DNA of 64,000 nucleotides from Sphingomonas naphthae (GCF_028607085.1 NZ_CP117411.1:3610501-3674500), one strand, 5' to 3'; numbered from the stretch's first letter, positions 20,708-29,947 are shown. Notes: generated by a model from the sequence alone, not told the origin. Numbers and translations are program-made.

Positions 20708-23149
20708 ATGCGTTTGGGGACACGGATTCTGGCGGGCACGTCGATCCTGGCGATGGCCGCGCCGGCCCTCGCAGCTGGAGCGCCGGCCGACATCATCGTC
20801 ACCGCGCCCACCCCGCTCGCGAAGGAGGCCGGCGTGCAGGCCGCGACCGCCGCGAGGATCGAGGCCACCCGCGCGCTCGACCTGACCAACTTCCTCGTCC
20901 GCACCGCGCCGAGCGTCACCGTCACCGAGACGCAGGGCAATCCGCTCCAGCCCGACGTGAATTATCGCGGCTTCACCGCCTCGCCGCTGCTGGGCACACC
21001 GCAGGGCTTGTCGGTCTATCTGGATGGCGTGCGGGTCAACCAGCCGTTCGGCGACGTGGTGAGCTGGGATCTGATCCCGCGCGCCGCGATCCGCACGGTC
21101 GAGGTGGTGCCGGGCTCCAACCCGCTGTTCGGCCGCAACACGCTGGGCGGCGCGATCGCCATCCGCACCAGGGACGGGCGCGGCGAGCCCAAGCTCGCGA
21201 TCGAGGGCCGCGCCGGATCGTTCGGGCGACGGCTGGCGCAGATCGAGGTGGCGACGGGCGGCGACAGCGGCTTTTACGGCTACGCCACCGCCAACCGCTA
21301 CGGCGACGACGGCTGGCGCGACTCCTCGCCCACCCGCTCCTTCCAGAGCTTCGCCAAGGGCGGCTGGGCGGATGCCACGACCGACGTGTCGCTGTCGGGC
21401 GGCTATGTCGTCAACCATCTGACCGGCAACGGCCTTCAGGAGATGCGGCTGCTGAACGCCGATCGATCGAGCGTCTATACCAAGCCCGACGAGACCCATA
21501 ACCGCGCCGGCTTCCTCACCGCCACGCTCGACCATCGTTTCTCGGACAGCATCCGCTTCGTCGGCAACGCTTATTGGCGCAGGATCGCGACGCGCACCTA
21601 CAATGGCGACATCAACGAAGGCGCGCTGGGCGAGAATGTCTATCAGCCCTCCGCCGCCGAGCGCACCGCGCTGACCGCCGCCGGCTTCACCGGCTTCCCC
21701 ACCGCCGGCGAGACCCAGGCCAACACGCCCTTTCCGAAATGGCGCTGCATCGCCAACGCGCTCCTCAACAGCGAGCCCAACGAGAAGTGCAACGCGCTCA
21801 TCAACCGCACCCGCGCCAAAGAATATCAGCTCGGCGGATCGGGCGAATTCCGCTTCACCTCCGCCAACAATGTGCTGGCGGTGGGCGGCGTCTATGAAGC
21901 CAGCCGCGCCCATTTCACGCAAAGCTCGCAATTCGGCTATCTGACCCCTGATCGCGGCGTGATCGGCGTCACCGGGCGGGGCGCCTTCGCGGACGGCTCG
22001 CAGGATTCGGAGAATGCCTTCGATGCCCGCGTCAATCTGATCGGCCGCACCTATGCGCTGAGCGGCTATGCCACCGACACCTTCATGCTCACGCCCGGCC
22101 TCGGCGTCACCGCATCGGTGCGCTACGATCGCACGATCGTGCGCAACAGCGACCGGATCACGCCGGGCGGCGGATCGGGCTCGCTCGACGGGCATCACCG
22201 TTTCGACCGGGTCAATCCCGCGGTCGCCCTCACCTATCAGGATCGCCGGGTCGGTTTTCATGCGACCCTCAGTCAGTCCAGCCGCGCCCCCTCCGCGATC
22301 GAGCTGGGCTGCGCCGACCCGGCGAACCCGTGCCGCCTGCCCAACGCACTGGCGGGCGATCCGCCGCTCAAGCAGGTGGTGGCACGGACCGGCGAGATCG
22401 GCGGGAGCCTGCGCACCGGCGCGGTCGAGTGGAACGCCAACATCTTCCGCATCGTCAACCGCGACGACATCCTGTTCGTCGCCAGCGACGCCACCGGATT
22501 CGGCTATTTCCGCAACTTTGGAAAGACGCGGCGGCAGGGGATAGAGGCAGGCGCGACCGCCCGCTTCGGCAAGCTCGGCCTGACGGCGCATTACACCTAT
22601 CTGGATGCCACCTATCGCAGCGAGGAAGCGGTCAACGGCGAGGCCAACAGCAGCCGCGACGGCCCCGCCCCCGGCTTCGAGGGGGAGATCGAGATCGGGA
22701 AGGGCGACCGCATCCCGCTGGTGCCGCGCCACATCTTCAAGGCGGGCGCGACGCTCGACGCGACCGACCGGCTGACCCTTTCGGCCGACATGGTCGCCAT
22801 CTCGGGCTCGTTCGCGCGCGGCAACGAGAATGGCGAGCACAAGGCCGACGGCGTCTATTATCTCGGGAGCGGGCGCACCAAGGGCTATGCGGTCGTCAAC
22901 GGCGGGGCCGAATGGCGCCCGGTCGAGGGGCTGAAGCTGTTCGTCGAGGTCGAGAATCTGTTCGACAAGGGCTATGCGACCGCCGCGCAACTGGGCGTCA
23001 CCGCCTTCGACGCCGCCGGCCGCTTCGTCGCCCGCCCGTTCGCGGCACCCGTGATCGGCGGCGAACGCCCGCTGGTCAGCTCGACCTTCTATGCACCCGG
23101 CGCGCCGCGATCGGTGTGGGTGGGGGCGAAGGTGAGCTTCGGGAAATAG
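20708..23149 (+). CDS. TonB-dependent outer-membrane receptor
   Basis: The 813-residue receptor starts with a signal peptide (MRLGTRILAGTSILAMAAPA then LAAG), a plug domain (about 35-150: FLVRTAPSVTVTETQGNPLQ, DVNYRGFTASPLLG, SVYLDGVRVNQPFGDVV, GSNPLFGRNTLGGAIAI) and a 22-strand barrel ending WVGAKVSFGK. TonB, ExbB and ExbD energise uptake through such receptors. The loop CADPANPCRLPNA and an extra Cys pair (WRC...EKC) suggest disulfides. The substrate is unknown. It follows a two-component system on the same strand with GGGGAG before the ATG, so the system may control it. Confidence 0.92.
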   Translation: MRLGTRILAGTSILAMAAPALAAGAPADIIVTAPTPLAKEAGVQAATAARIEATRALDLTNFLVRTAPSVTVTETQGNPLQPDVNYRGFTASPLLGTPQGLSVYLDGVRVNQPFGDVVSWDLIPRAAIRTVEVVPGSNPLFGRNTLGGAIAIRTRDGRGEPKLAIEGRAGSFGRRLAQIEVATGGDSGFYGYATANRYGDDGWRDSSPTRSFQSFAKGGWADATTDVSLSGGYVVNHLTGNGLQEMRLLNADRSSVYTKPDETHNRAGFLTATLDHRFSDSIRFVGNAYWRRIATRTYNGDINEGALGENVYQPSAAERTALTAAGFTGFPTAGETQANTPFPKWRCIANALLNSEPNEKCNALINRTRAKEYQLGGSGEFRFTSANNVLAVGGVYEASRAHFTQSSQFGYLTPDRGVIGVTGRGAFADGSQDSENAFDARVNLIGRTYALSGYATDTFMLTPGLGVTASVRYDRTIVRNSDRITPGGGSGSLDGHHRFDRVNPAVALTYQDRRVGFHATLSQSSRAPSAIELGCADPANPCRLPNALAGDPPLKQVVARTGEIGGSLRTGAVEWNANIFRIVNRDDILFVASDATGFGYFRNFGKTRRQGIEAGATARFGKLGLTAHYTYLDATYRSEEAVNGEANSSRDGPAPGFEGEIEIGKGDRIPLVPRHIFKAGATLDATDRLTLSADMVAISGSFARGNENGEHKADGVYYLGSGRTKGYAVVNGGAEWRPVEGLKLFVEVENLFDKGYATAAQLGVTAFDAAGRFVARPFAAPVIGGERPLVSSTFYAPGAPRSVWVGAKVSFGK

Positions 23150-23150
23150 C

Positions 23151-24326
23151 CTATCGCTTGCGGATCAGTCCGCGCATCGCCCGCTCCAGTCCATCGAGCG
23201 TCAGCGGATACATGCGGTCGTCCATCAGCTCGCGGATGATGCGGATCGACTGGCTGCGCGGCCAGTAACTTTCCTCGACCGGGTTGAGCCAGGCGGCCGA
23301 GGGATAGGTGTCGGTCAGCCGCTTCAGCCACAGGGCGCCCGGCTCCGGGTTCATATGTTCGACCGATCCGCCCGGATGGGTGATCTCATAGGGGCTCATC
23401 GAGGCGTCGCCGACGAACAGCAATTTGTAATCGTGGCCGAATTTGTGAAGCACATCCATCACCGGGGTGCGATCGGTGAAGCGGCGTTTATTCTCCTTCC
23501 ACACGCCTTCGTAGACGCAATTGTGGAAGTAGAAGAATTCGAGATGCTTGAACTCGGCGGTCGCGGCCGAGAACAATTCCTCGCAGGTGCGGACGTGATC
23601 GTCCATCGATCCGCCGATATCGAGGAACAGCAGCAGCTTCACCGCATTGCGCCGCTCCGGCCGCATCGCGATGTCGAGGAAGCCGCGCCGCGCGGTGCCG
23701 TCGATCGTGGCGCCCAGATCGAGCTGGTCGGCCGCGCCTTCCCGCGCGAAGCGGCGCAGGCGGCGCAGCGCGATCTTGATGTTGCGCGTACCGAGATCCT
23801 GATTGGCGTCGAGATCGCGGAATTCGCGCTTGTCCCACACCTTGATCGCGCGGCGGTTCCGGCTCTGTCCGCCGATCCGCACGCCTTCGGGATTGTAGCC
23901 GCTGTGGCCGAACGGGCTGGTGCCGCCGGTGCCGATCCACTTGCTGCCGCCTTCGTGGCGCTTTTCCTGCTCCTCGAGCCGCTTCCTCAGCGTCTCCATG
24001 ATCTCCTCCCAGGAGCCGAGCGATTCGATCGCTTTCTCCTCCTCCTCGGTCAGCATCTTCTCGGTCACGGCGCGCAGCCAGTCGGCGGGGATTTCGGCCT
24101 GCTCGCCCTGGGCGGCGATCACGCCCTGAAAGACCTGGGCGAAGACGCGATCGAATTTGTCGATCATCGTCTCGTTCTTCACATAGGTCGCGCGCGCCAG
24201 ATAATAGAAATCGTCCAACGTGCGATCGATCACCTGTCTGTCGAGCGCCTCGAGCAGCACGAGATGCTCCTTGAGCGACGCCGGAATGCCCGCCGCGCGG
24301 AGCTGATCGAGGAAATTGAGGAACAT
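23151..24326 (-). CDS. VWA-domain CoxE-like protein
   Basis: The 391-residue protein begins MFLNFLDQLRAAGIPASLKE, a family-typical start, and carries a von Willebrand A domain in its C-terminal half with the MIDAS motif FLDIGGSMDDH. Proteins of this kind work with MoxR-type AAA ATPases as metal- or cofactor-insertion chaperones. A matching MoxR ATPase is encoded 2.4 kb upstream on the same strand (26680-27525), which supports that pairing by inference. The target protein is unknown. It converges with the TonB receptor gene, one base apart. Confidence 0.88.
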   Translation of the reverse strand: MFLNFLDQLRAAGIPASLKEHLVLLEALDRQVIDRTLDDFYYLARATYVKNETMIDKFDRVFAQVFQGVIAAQGEQAEIPADWLRAVTEKMLTEEEEKAIESLGSWEEIMETLRKRLEEQEKRHEGGSKWIGTGGTSPFGHSGYNPEGVRIGGQSRNRRAIKVWDKREFRDLDANQDLGTRNIKIALRRLRRFAREGAADQLDLGATIDGTARRGFLDIAMRPERRNAVKLLLFLDIGGSMDDHVRTCEELFSAATAEFKHLEFFYFHNCVYEGVWKENKRRFTDRTPVMDVLHKFGHDYKLLFVGDASMSPYEITHPGGSVEHMNPEPGALWLKRLTDTYPSAAWLNPVEESYWPRSQSIRIIRELMDDRMYPLTLDGLERAMRGLIRKR

Positions 24327-24363
24327 GGGGACGAGGCTACACCCCGCCCGTCGCCACGCAAAG

Positions 24364-24392
24364 AAAAAGCCCCTCCCGTTTCCGGGAGAGGC
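24364..24392 (-). terminator. Rho-independent terminator after the OmpA-like gene
   Basis: On the minus strand GCCTCTCCCG pairs with CGGGAGGGGC (one mismatch) around a GAAA loop (24369-24392), followed by TTTTT. It lies just after the stop of the gene ending at 24417 and before the VWA gene, so the two are probably separate transcripts. Confidence 0.82.
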
Positions 24393-24416
24393 TTCATCCT
24401 CAAAAGCGATCGCCGA

Positions 24417-25271
24417 TCAGTTGAGCGCGGCGAAGCTGTTGGCCTGCTGGCCGACCAACGTCACTTCGACGCGGCGGTTCTGCTGGCGGCCGGCGCTGTT
24501 GCTATTGTCGGCGACGGGCTGGGCCTCGCCATGGCCGACCGATTCCACGCGAGACGGATCGACGCCCATCGTGGCGAGCGCACCCTTCACCGCCGAGGCG
24601 CGGGCATCGGACAGCAACTGGTTCGACGCATCCGACCCCTGCGAATCGGTATGCCCATCGACCCGCACCTTCACCTCCGGGTTGGTCTGGAGATAGGCCG
24701 CGAGCGGCTGGAGGCGGGCAGCGGCGCCCGGCTTCAGCTCGGCCTTGCCGGTCTGGAACACGACATCCTGCAACACGAGGGTCGCGCCGAGCGCGGTCTG
24801 GCGCATGTGGAGATCGGCCAGCGCCGCGCGGGCCTTGGCGGCCTCGGCCTGCGACCGGGCGGCATCCGCCTGCGAACGGGCGGCGGCGGCACGGGCGCGA
24901 TCGGCCTCGGCCTGGGCGCTCGCGACCTGATCGGACTTAATTTGCGCGGTGGCGACGGCGCGATCCTTGGCGCTCGCCACGTCGGCGCGGGCACGGGCCG
25001 AGGCGATCAGCGCGTCGATCTCCGACATGGAGGATTCGACCTGCTTGGAATCACGATCGTCGAGGCGCTTTTCGAGCAGCGGCAGCGCCGCTTCGGCCTT
25101 GTCGAGTTCGGCCGAGCCGAATTGCGCGACACCGGGCTCGCCGCGCGCGGCGGCGATCTTGTCGCGATACTGGTTGACGACGACGCGGTCGGTCTTGCCG
25201 GCCAACGCGGGGCCGGCACCGGCGCCGGCGAGGAGGGTGGCGGCCATCAGGCCGACGAGGATCTTCTTCAT
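24417..25271 (-). CDS. DUF4398/OmpA-domain envelope protein
   Basis: The 284-residue protein has a signal peptide (MKKILVGLMAATLLAGAGAG then PALA), a DUF4398-like helical region (about 28-95), an Ala/Arg/Gln coiled region with repeated ARSQADAA units (about 95-145) and a C-terminal OmpA domain (about 160-280). The OmpA peptidoglycan-binding motif is visible in VRVDGHTDSQGSDASNQLLS with the later QQNRRVEV arginines. It probably tethers the envelope to peptidoglycan, with the coil as spacer. The gene just upstream encodes a DUF4398 protein alone, 25 bp away, so the two form a likely operon. A terminator follows. Confidence 0.9.
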   Translation of the reverse strand: MKKILVGLMAATLLAGAGAGPALAGKTDRVVVNQYRDKIAAARGEPGVAQFGSAELDKAEAALPLLEKRLDDRDSKQVESSMSEIDALIASARARADVASAKDRAVATAQIKSDQVASAQAEADRARAAAARSQADAARSQAEAAKARAALADLHMRQTALGATLVLQDVVFQTGKAELKPGAAARLQPLAAYLQTNPEVKVRVDGHTDSQGSDASNQLLSDARASAVKGALATMGVDPSRVESVGHGEAQPVADNSNSAGRQQNRRVEVTLVGQQANSFAALN

Positions 25272-25296
25272 GGAGTCTCTCCCTGGAATGGCTGGA

Positions 25297-25647
25297 TCAG
25301 TTCGGGCGGACGGTGGCTGCGGTCAGCGCCGTCTGGCCGTCGATCGTCTGCTTCTGCTGGGTGGTGGCGGCGAGTTCGGCGAGCGCGCTCGCCTCGCGGG
25401 CGGCGGCCTGCGCGCCATCCTCGTCGCTCTTCTTGAATTCATGCTGCGCCTTGTCGAGCGCCATGCGACCGCGCGACTGGATGTCGGCCGCCTCACCGGT
25501 CACGCCGGTCTTCTCGTTCATGTCGAGCTTGGCCTTGGCCTCGGCGATCGCGACGCGGGCATTGTCCCGGTCGCCCGCCAGCGCCATCGTCGGCGCGCAG
25601 ACGACCATGGCCGCGGCAAGCGCCGCAGCGGCGAAATGACTACGCAT
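25297..25647 (-). CDS. DUF4398 domain periplasmic protein
   Basis: The 116-residue secreted protein starts MRSHFAAAALAAAMVVCAPT with a signal peptide ending ALA before GDRDNARV. The remainder is a charged helical DUF4398-type domain (ARVAIAEAKAKLDMNEKTGV, then ALDKAQHEFKKSDEDGAQAA). GGAG sits eight bases before the ATG at 25647. It lies 25 bp upstream of an OmpA protein carrying a related domain, so the pair probably arose by duplication and may work together. A weak GGAAC-N17-CATT element (25707 down to 25682) precedes it. The function is unknown. Confidence 0.8.
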   Translation of the reverse strand: MRSHFAAAALAAAMVVCAPTMALAGDRDNARVAIAEAKAKLDMNEKTGVTGEAADIQSRGRMALDKAQHEFKKSDEDGAQAAAREASALAELAATTQQKQTIDGQTALTAATVRPN

Positions 25648-25798
25648 GATGATACTCCGATAATCTGTAACCGGGGCGAAGAATGCGATCGAACCCCTGT
25701 TGGTTCCCCGCATGGATCCTGCGAATACGCCCCGATCGCCCCGGTTTTTCTCATGTTCATCGGGGGTTTATCGTTCCGCGTCTGTGACGAGGCCGGGT

Positions 25799-26683
25799 TT
25801 ATTGCGGCTTATCAGCGGCCTGCGCCGCATCCGGCGCCCCGTGCACCAGGGTGACCAGCACGAACGAAATAATCATCAGCAGATACCACGCACCGAGCTT
25901 GGCGAGCGACACCGGCGCCCAGCCGTGCGCCTGCGACGGATAGGTCCAGGCGCGGGCAAAGGTGCCGATATTCTCGGCGAACCAGATGAACAGCGCCACC
26001 AGCAGCCAGCCGAGCAGCAGCGGCATCCGCCGATCCACCGCCGCCGGGCGGAACACCACCCAGGTCCGCGCGAACAGCAGGATCGTTACCGCGAACAGGC
26101 CGATCCTTATGTCGGGCAGCCAGTGGTGCGCGAAGAAATTGAGGTAGATCGCCACCGCCAGCACGATCGTCGCGCCGCGCGGCGGATAGCCCGGAAAGCG
26201 GAAATCGAAGATCCGCCAGACCCGCGCGATATAACTGCCGACGGCGGCATACATGAAGCCGGAGAAGAGCGGGACAGCGCCGATCCGCAGCAGCCCCGGC
26301 TCGGGATAGACCCACGATCCCACGCTCGTCTTGAACAGCTCCATCACCGTGCCGACGATGTGGAAGGCGAGGATCACTTTGGCCTCGGCCAGCGTCTCCA
26401 GCCGGAACGCCAGCATGCCGATCTGGATCGCCAGCGCCGCGACGGTGAGGAAATCGTAGCGCGCGATCGGCGCCTCGGCCGGCCACGACATATGCGTGAC
26501 GAGCAACAGCCCCAGCATCAGCCCGCCGAACAGGCAGGCCCAGCCCTGCTTGAACCCGAACAGCAGAAACTCCCACACCCCCGCCCGCCAGCCCGTGCGC
26601 GGCGTGCGCGCCTCGAGCGCAGCGCGGATGCGGGCGAAGCGGGTGGCGCCGACAGAGGCCGGCGCGTCGCGCGGCTCGGTCAG
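25799..26683 (-). CDS. DUF817 family integral membrane protein
   Basis: The protein has at least seven hydrophobic helices and the DUF817 hallmark segment around VMELFKTSVGSWVYPEPG, then FSGFMYAAVGSYIARVWRIF. The fold and role of the family are unknown. The N-terminus is the problem: family homology begins around LEARTPRTGWRAGVWEFLLF, upstream of the first GTG (26578), and the only codon near the ATPase stop is a CTG at 26683 overlapping it as CTGA. I therefore place the start at that CTG (294 residues). The alternative GTG would cut off conserved sequence. It is coupled to the MoxR-type ATPase gene. Confidence 0.72.
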   Translation of the reverse strand: MTEPRDAPASVGATRFARIRAALEARTPRTGWRAGVWEFLLFGFKQGWACLFGGLMLGLLLVTHMSWPAEAPIARYDFLTVAALAIQIGMLAFRLETLAEAKVILAFHIVGTVMELFKTSVGSWVYPEPGLLRIGAVPLFSGFMYAAVGSYIARVWRIFDFRFPGYPPRGATIVLAVAIYLNFFAHHWLPDIRIGLFAVTILLFARTWVVFRPAAVDRRMPLLLGWLLVALFIWFAENIGTFARAWTYPSQAHGWAPVSLAKLGAWYLLMIISFVLVTLVHGAPDAAQAADKPQ

Positions 26684-27525
26684 GCGCCCTGCCGCCGCGC
26701 CAGGAACGCCAGCCGCTCGAACAGCATCACGTCCTGCTCGTTCTTCAGCAGGGCGCCGTGGAGCGGGGGGATGGCCTTTTTCGGGTCGCGGTTCTGGAGG
26801 ATTTCCAGCGGCATGTCCTCGTGCATCAGCAGCTTCAGCCAGTCGATGAGTTCGCTGGTCGAGGGCTTCTTCTTCAGGCCCGGCACCTCGCGGATTTCGT
26901 AAAATATCTCCAGCGCGCGCGAGACGAGCAGTTTCTGGATGCCGGGGAAATGCACGTCGACGATCGCCTGCATCGTCTCGCGATCGGGGAACTTGATATA
27001 ATGGAAGAAGCAGCGACGCAGGAAGGCGTCGGGCAGCTCCTTTTCGTTGTTGGAGGTGATGACGACGATCGGACGTTCCTTCGCGGCCACCGTCTCGCCC
27101 GTTTCGTAGACGTCGAAGCTCATCCGATCGAGTTCCTGCAACAGATCGTTCGGAAATTCGATGTCGGCCTTGTCGATCTCGTCGATCAGCAGCACGGGCA
27201 GCTGGGGCGCGGTGAACGCCTCCCACAGCTTGCCCTTGCGGATGTAGTTGGAAATGTCGTGGACGCGGGGATCGCCCAGCTGGCCGTCGCGCAGCCGCGC
27301 CACCGCGTCATATTCGTAGAGGCCCTGATGGGCCTTGGTGGTGGATTTCACATGCCATTCGATCAGCGGCGCGCCGGCCACCTTGGCGATCTCGTGCGCC
27401 AGCACGGTCTTGCCGGTGCCGGGCTCGCCCTTCACCAGCAGCGGGCGCCGGAGCGCGACGGCGGCGTTGACCGCGACCTTCAGATCATCGGTCGCGACAT
27501 AGCCGCTGGTGCCCTCGAAGCGCAT
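26680..27525 (-). CDS. MoxR-family AAA+ ATPase
   Basis: The 281-residue ATPase has Walker A GEPGTGKTVLAHEI (about 33-46), Walker B PVLLIDEIDKAD, sensor-1 IVVITSNNEKELPDAFLRRC with the arginine finger region, and the MoxR-type C-terminal lid. MoxR ATPases act with VWA partners to assemble or activate metal- or cofactor-containing complexes; the CoxE-like gene at 23151 is the natural partner here. The ATG at 27525 (MRFEGTSGYV) has GGAGAG upstream and is preferred to the in-frame ATG at 27540. The DUF817 gene overlaps its stop codon. Confidence 0.92.
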   Translation of the reverse strand: MRFEGTSGYVATDDLKVAVNAAVALRRPLLVKGEPGTGKTVLAHEIAKVAGAPLIEWHVKSTTKAHQGLYEYDAVARLRDGQLGDPRVHDISNYIRKGKLWEAFTAPQLPVLLIDEIDKADIEFPNDLLQELDRMSFDVYETGETVAAKERPIVVITSNNEKELPDAFLRRCFFHYIKFPDRETMQAIVDVHFPGIQKLLVSRALEIFYEIREVPGLKKKPSTSELIDWLKLLMHEDMPLEILQNRDPKKAIPPLHGALLKNEQDVMLFERLAFLARRQGA

Positions 27526-27586
27526 ATTCCGTCTCTCCACCTCTGCCTTGGAGAGAAGGGTTAACAGGGTGAGTCTTTGTTAGGAA

Positions 27587-27670
27587 GGCCGCACCGGCCC
27601 ACACCCCCACCCGACCTCCCAATCAGGATATGCTATGGGAGGTCGGGTGGGGGTGTGGGCCGGTGCGGCC
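27587..27670. repeat. Perfect 35-bp inverted repeat, family D
   Basis: Arms 27587-27621 (starting GGCCGCACCGGCCCACACCC) and 27636-27670 are exact reverse complements, separated by the 14-nt loop ATCAGGATATGCTA. A second, smaller palindrome (27672-27694, GGAAGGCGCC/GGCGCCTTCC) and nearly complementary CTTTGT/ACAAAG flanks extend the element to about 27575-27703. It lies between the MoxR gene start and the stop of the next gene. No other copy is in the window. Confidence 0.92.
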
Positions 27671-27707
27671 CGGAAGGCGCCGCCGGCGCCTTCCCACAAA
27701 GACGCCC

Positions 27708-28397
27708 TTACAAGCCCCGGCGGGCCGAGCGGCGGGCATCCAGCAAATCCCACAGGTGGCGATGCTGGGCCAGCATCTGCTCCGCGCCGAAGCGGATCGC
27801 GCGGGCGATGGTCTGGCTGGTCGCGGCCACCGTCGTCACCGCCTCCAGCGTCTCCGCCTGCCCCGGCAGGCGATAGGGCTGGAGCGCCACGTCGAAGCGC
27901 AGCGCGACCGCGTCGAGCAAGGGGCGGATCGCCTGCCAGTCGAGCACCAGGCCGGCCGCCGCGCCCAGCGCGCAGCCGGCGCGGTCGGATCGGGCGAGCA
28001 GCTCGATCGCCTGGCGCTGGCCGGCGATCGCCGAATCGGCGCTGGCCTGCCCCGGCGTGGAGGGCATCGGCCCCGCCGCGACGACAAGGCGGGTGAGGTA
28101 CAGGCGCTCGCCCTCGAACCCGGCGATCGCCTGGCCGAACCAGCGGCCGACCGGCTCGGCACCACGGCGCAGGCTCGCCATATCGACCACGCCGGGGTGG
28201 CGGCCATGCAGCGACGAGAGGTAATGCGCGGCATCGGCCAGCACCCGCGCCACGTCCAGCGCGTCGGCGGCGTCGCGGGTCGGCACCGCGCAGCGCCCGG
28301 CGCTACCGTCGGTCATCACCATCGCCGCCAGATCGGTGGCCAGATAGCGTGCGCCCGTCTCGAGGCTGTCGCGCTGCGGTTGATCGTTGGTCTGCAT
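27708..28397 (-). CDS. Unknown cytoplasmic protein, about 230 residues
   Basis: I do not recognise this family. The product ([20 protein letters not shown] onward) is soluble, mostly helical and alanine-rich, with no signal peptide, no membrane segment and no clear catalytic motif. [10 protein letters not shown] and the segment [20 protein letters not shown] are the most distinctive parts. Three in-frame ATGs (28397, 28403 and 28415) are possible starts and none has a good ribosome-binding site. It is divergent from the dicarboxylate symporter gene. Codon pattern and length suggest a real gene. Confidence 0.6.
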   Translation of the reverse strand: MQTNDQPQRDSLETGARYLATDLAAMVMTDGSAGRCAVPTRDAADALDVARVLADAAHYLSSLHGRHPGVVDMASLRRGAEPVGRWFGQAIAGFEGERLYLTRLVVAAGPMPSTPGQASADSAIAGQRQAIELLARSDRAGCALGAAAGLVLDWQAIRPLLDAVALRFDVALQPYRLPGQAETLEAVTTVAATSQTIARAIRFGAEQMLAQHRHLWDLLDARRSARRGL

Positions 28398-28571
28398 GGA
28401 CATCGGTATAGGCAAGGGAGGTGGTCAAACCGCTCAGAAGCATGGTTTACACGCCGTTTAGGGTCCATTTTGGAAGCGGTGGAACGGGTGCCCGCGCGCG
28501 GCCGCCCGGCGTGCATTGCGCTCCCGCCGCGCCTGCCGCACAAGGGTCGGGAAACGGGGGATTTCACGGGC

Positions 28572-29858
28572 ATGATCGTCGATACGGCACAGGCGCCGGC
28601 GGGCCGGACACCGCTCTACGCCCAGCTCTATGTGCAGGTGCTGGTCGCCATCGCGATCGGCACCGCGATCGGCCATTTCTGGCCGGAAACGGGCGCTTCG
28701 CTGAAGCCCTTGGGCGATGCCTTCATCAAGCTGGTGAAGATGGTGATCGCGCCCGTCATCTTCCTCACGGTGGTGAACGGCATTTCGGGGATGCGCGAGC
28801 TGGGCGCGCTCGGCCGGGTCGCCGCCAAGGCGTTCGCTTACTTCCTCACTTTCTCCACCTTCGCGCTGATCGTCGGGCTGATCGTCGCCAATCTGTGGCA
28901 GCCGGGCGCGGGGCTCAACATCGATCCCGCTACGCTCGATGGCGCCGCCGTCGCCGATTATGCCCACAAGGCGCACGAGGCCACGCTCGTCGCCTTCCTG
29001 ATGAGCATCATCCCGACGACGATGGTGTCGGCGCTGACCGAAGGCTCGATCCTCCAGACCCTGTTCGTGGCGATCCTGTTCGGCATCGGGCTGTCGCTGG
29101 TGGGCGAGCGGGCGCAGCCGGTGGCGGATCTGATCGAGCGGGTGGCGCTGGTGGTGTTCCGCGTCGTCACCATCCTGATGCGCGCCGCGCCGATCGGCGC
29201 CTTCGGGGCGATCGCCTTCACCGTGGGAAAATATGGCGTCGGCAGCCTCGCCAACCTCGGGCAGCTGGTCGCGGCCTTCTACGTCACCTCGATCCTGTTC
29301 GTGCTGGTGGTGCTGGGCACGGTGGCGCGGCTGACCGGCTTCTCGATCATCCGCCTGCTCGTCTATCTCCGCGCCGAGCTGCTTCTGGTGCTGGGCACCT
29401 CCTCGTCCGAAGCGGCGCTGCCCGCGTTGCTCCAGAAGATGGAAAAGGCCGGCTGCGCCAAGCCGATCGTCGGCCTCGTCGTGCCGACCGGCTACAGCTT
29501 CAACCTCGACGGCACCAACATCTACATGACGTTGGCGGCGCTGTTCATCGCCCAGGCCTGCAATGTCGAGCTGACTTTGGGACAGGAGATCGCGCTGCTG
29601 GCGGTGGCGATGCTGTCGTCCAAGGGGGCGGCGGGCGTGACAGGTGCGGGGTTCATCACTCTGGCCGCGACGCTCTCGATCGTGCCGACCGTGCCGGTGG
29701 CGGGCATGGCGCTGATCCTCGGCGTCGATCGCTTCATGAGCGAATGCCGCGCGCTCACCAATTTCATCGGCAATGCGGTGGCGACGATCGTGGTGGCCCG
29801 CTGGGAAGGCGCGCTGGATCGCGAGCAGCTGAACGCGGCGCTGAACGGGAAGGGCTGA
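28572..29858 (+). CDS. Dicarboxylate/amino acid:cation symporter (DAACS, DctA-like)
   Basis: The 428-residue membrane transporter has the DAACS fold: about eight helices and two re-entrant loops. Signatures are [20 protein letters not shown] near the N-terminus, the serine-rich loop [18 protein letters not shown], the NMDGT-like [15 protein letters not shown] (binding aspartate/cation) and [20 protein letters not shown]. Such carriers import C4-dicarboxylates or glutamate with Na+ or H+. The DctA-like motif set suggests succinate, malate or fumarate. The ATG at 28572 is the family start. The 160 bp upstream hold no recognised gene. A family A palindrome follows the gene. Confidence 0.92.
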   Translation: MIVDTAQAPAGRTPLYAQLYVQVLVAIAIGTAIGHFWPETGASLKPLGDAFIKLVKMVIAPVIFLTVVNGISGMRELGALGRVAAKAFAYFLTFSTFALIVGLIVANLWQPGAGLNIDPATLDGAAVADYAHKAHEATLVAFLMSIIPTTMVSALTEGSILQTLFVAILFGIGLSLVGERAQPVADLIERVALVVFRVVTILMRAAPIGAFGAIAFTVGKYGVGSLANLGQLVAAFYVTSILFVLVVLGTVARLTGFSIIRLLVYLRAELLLVLGTSSSEAALPALLQKMEKAGCAKPIVGLVVPTGYSFNLDGTNIYMTLAALFIAQACNVELTLGQEIALLAVAMLSSKGAAGVTGAGFITLAATLSIVPTVPVAGMALILGVDRFMSECRALTNFIGNAVATIVVARWEGALDREQLNAALNGKG

Positions 29859-29871
29859 CCCCCATCCTTCG

Positions 29872-29947
29872 CCGTTCGTGTCGAGCGAAGTCGAGACACG
29901 TTCGTACCGCTTGGGGCACGCTCCTCGACTTCGCTCGACACGAACGG
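29872..29947. repeat. Palindromic intergenic repeat, family A copy 3
   Basis: Arms at 29872-29900 (CCGTTCGTGTCGAGCGAAGT...) and 29919-29947 are inverted with two mismatches around an 18-nt loop. It lies just after the dicarboxylate symporter stop. Confidence 0.88.

Noticed and set aside
25799-27226. A 475-codon frame suggesting a fused DUF817 protein
   Set aside because: Its N-terminal half lies out of frame inside the MoxR ATPase gene. The DUF817 part begins near 26683.
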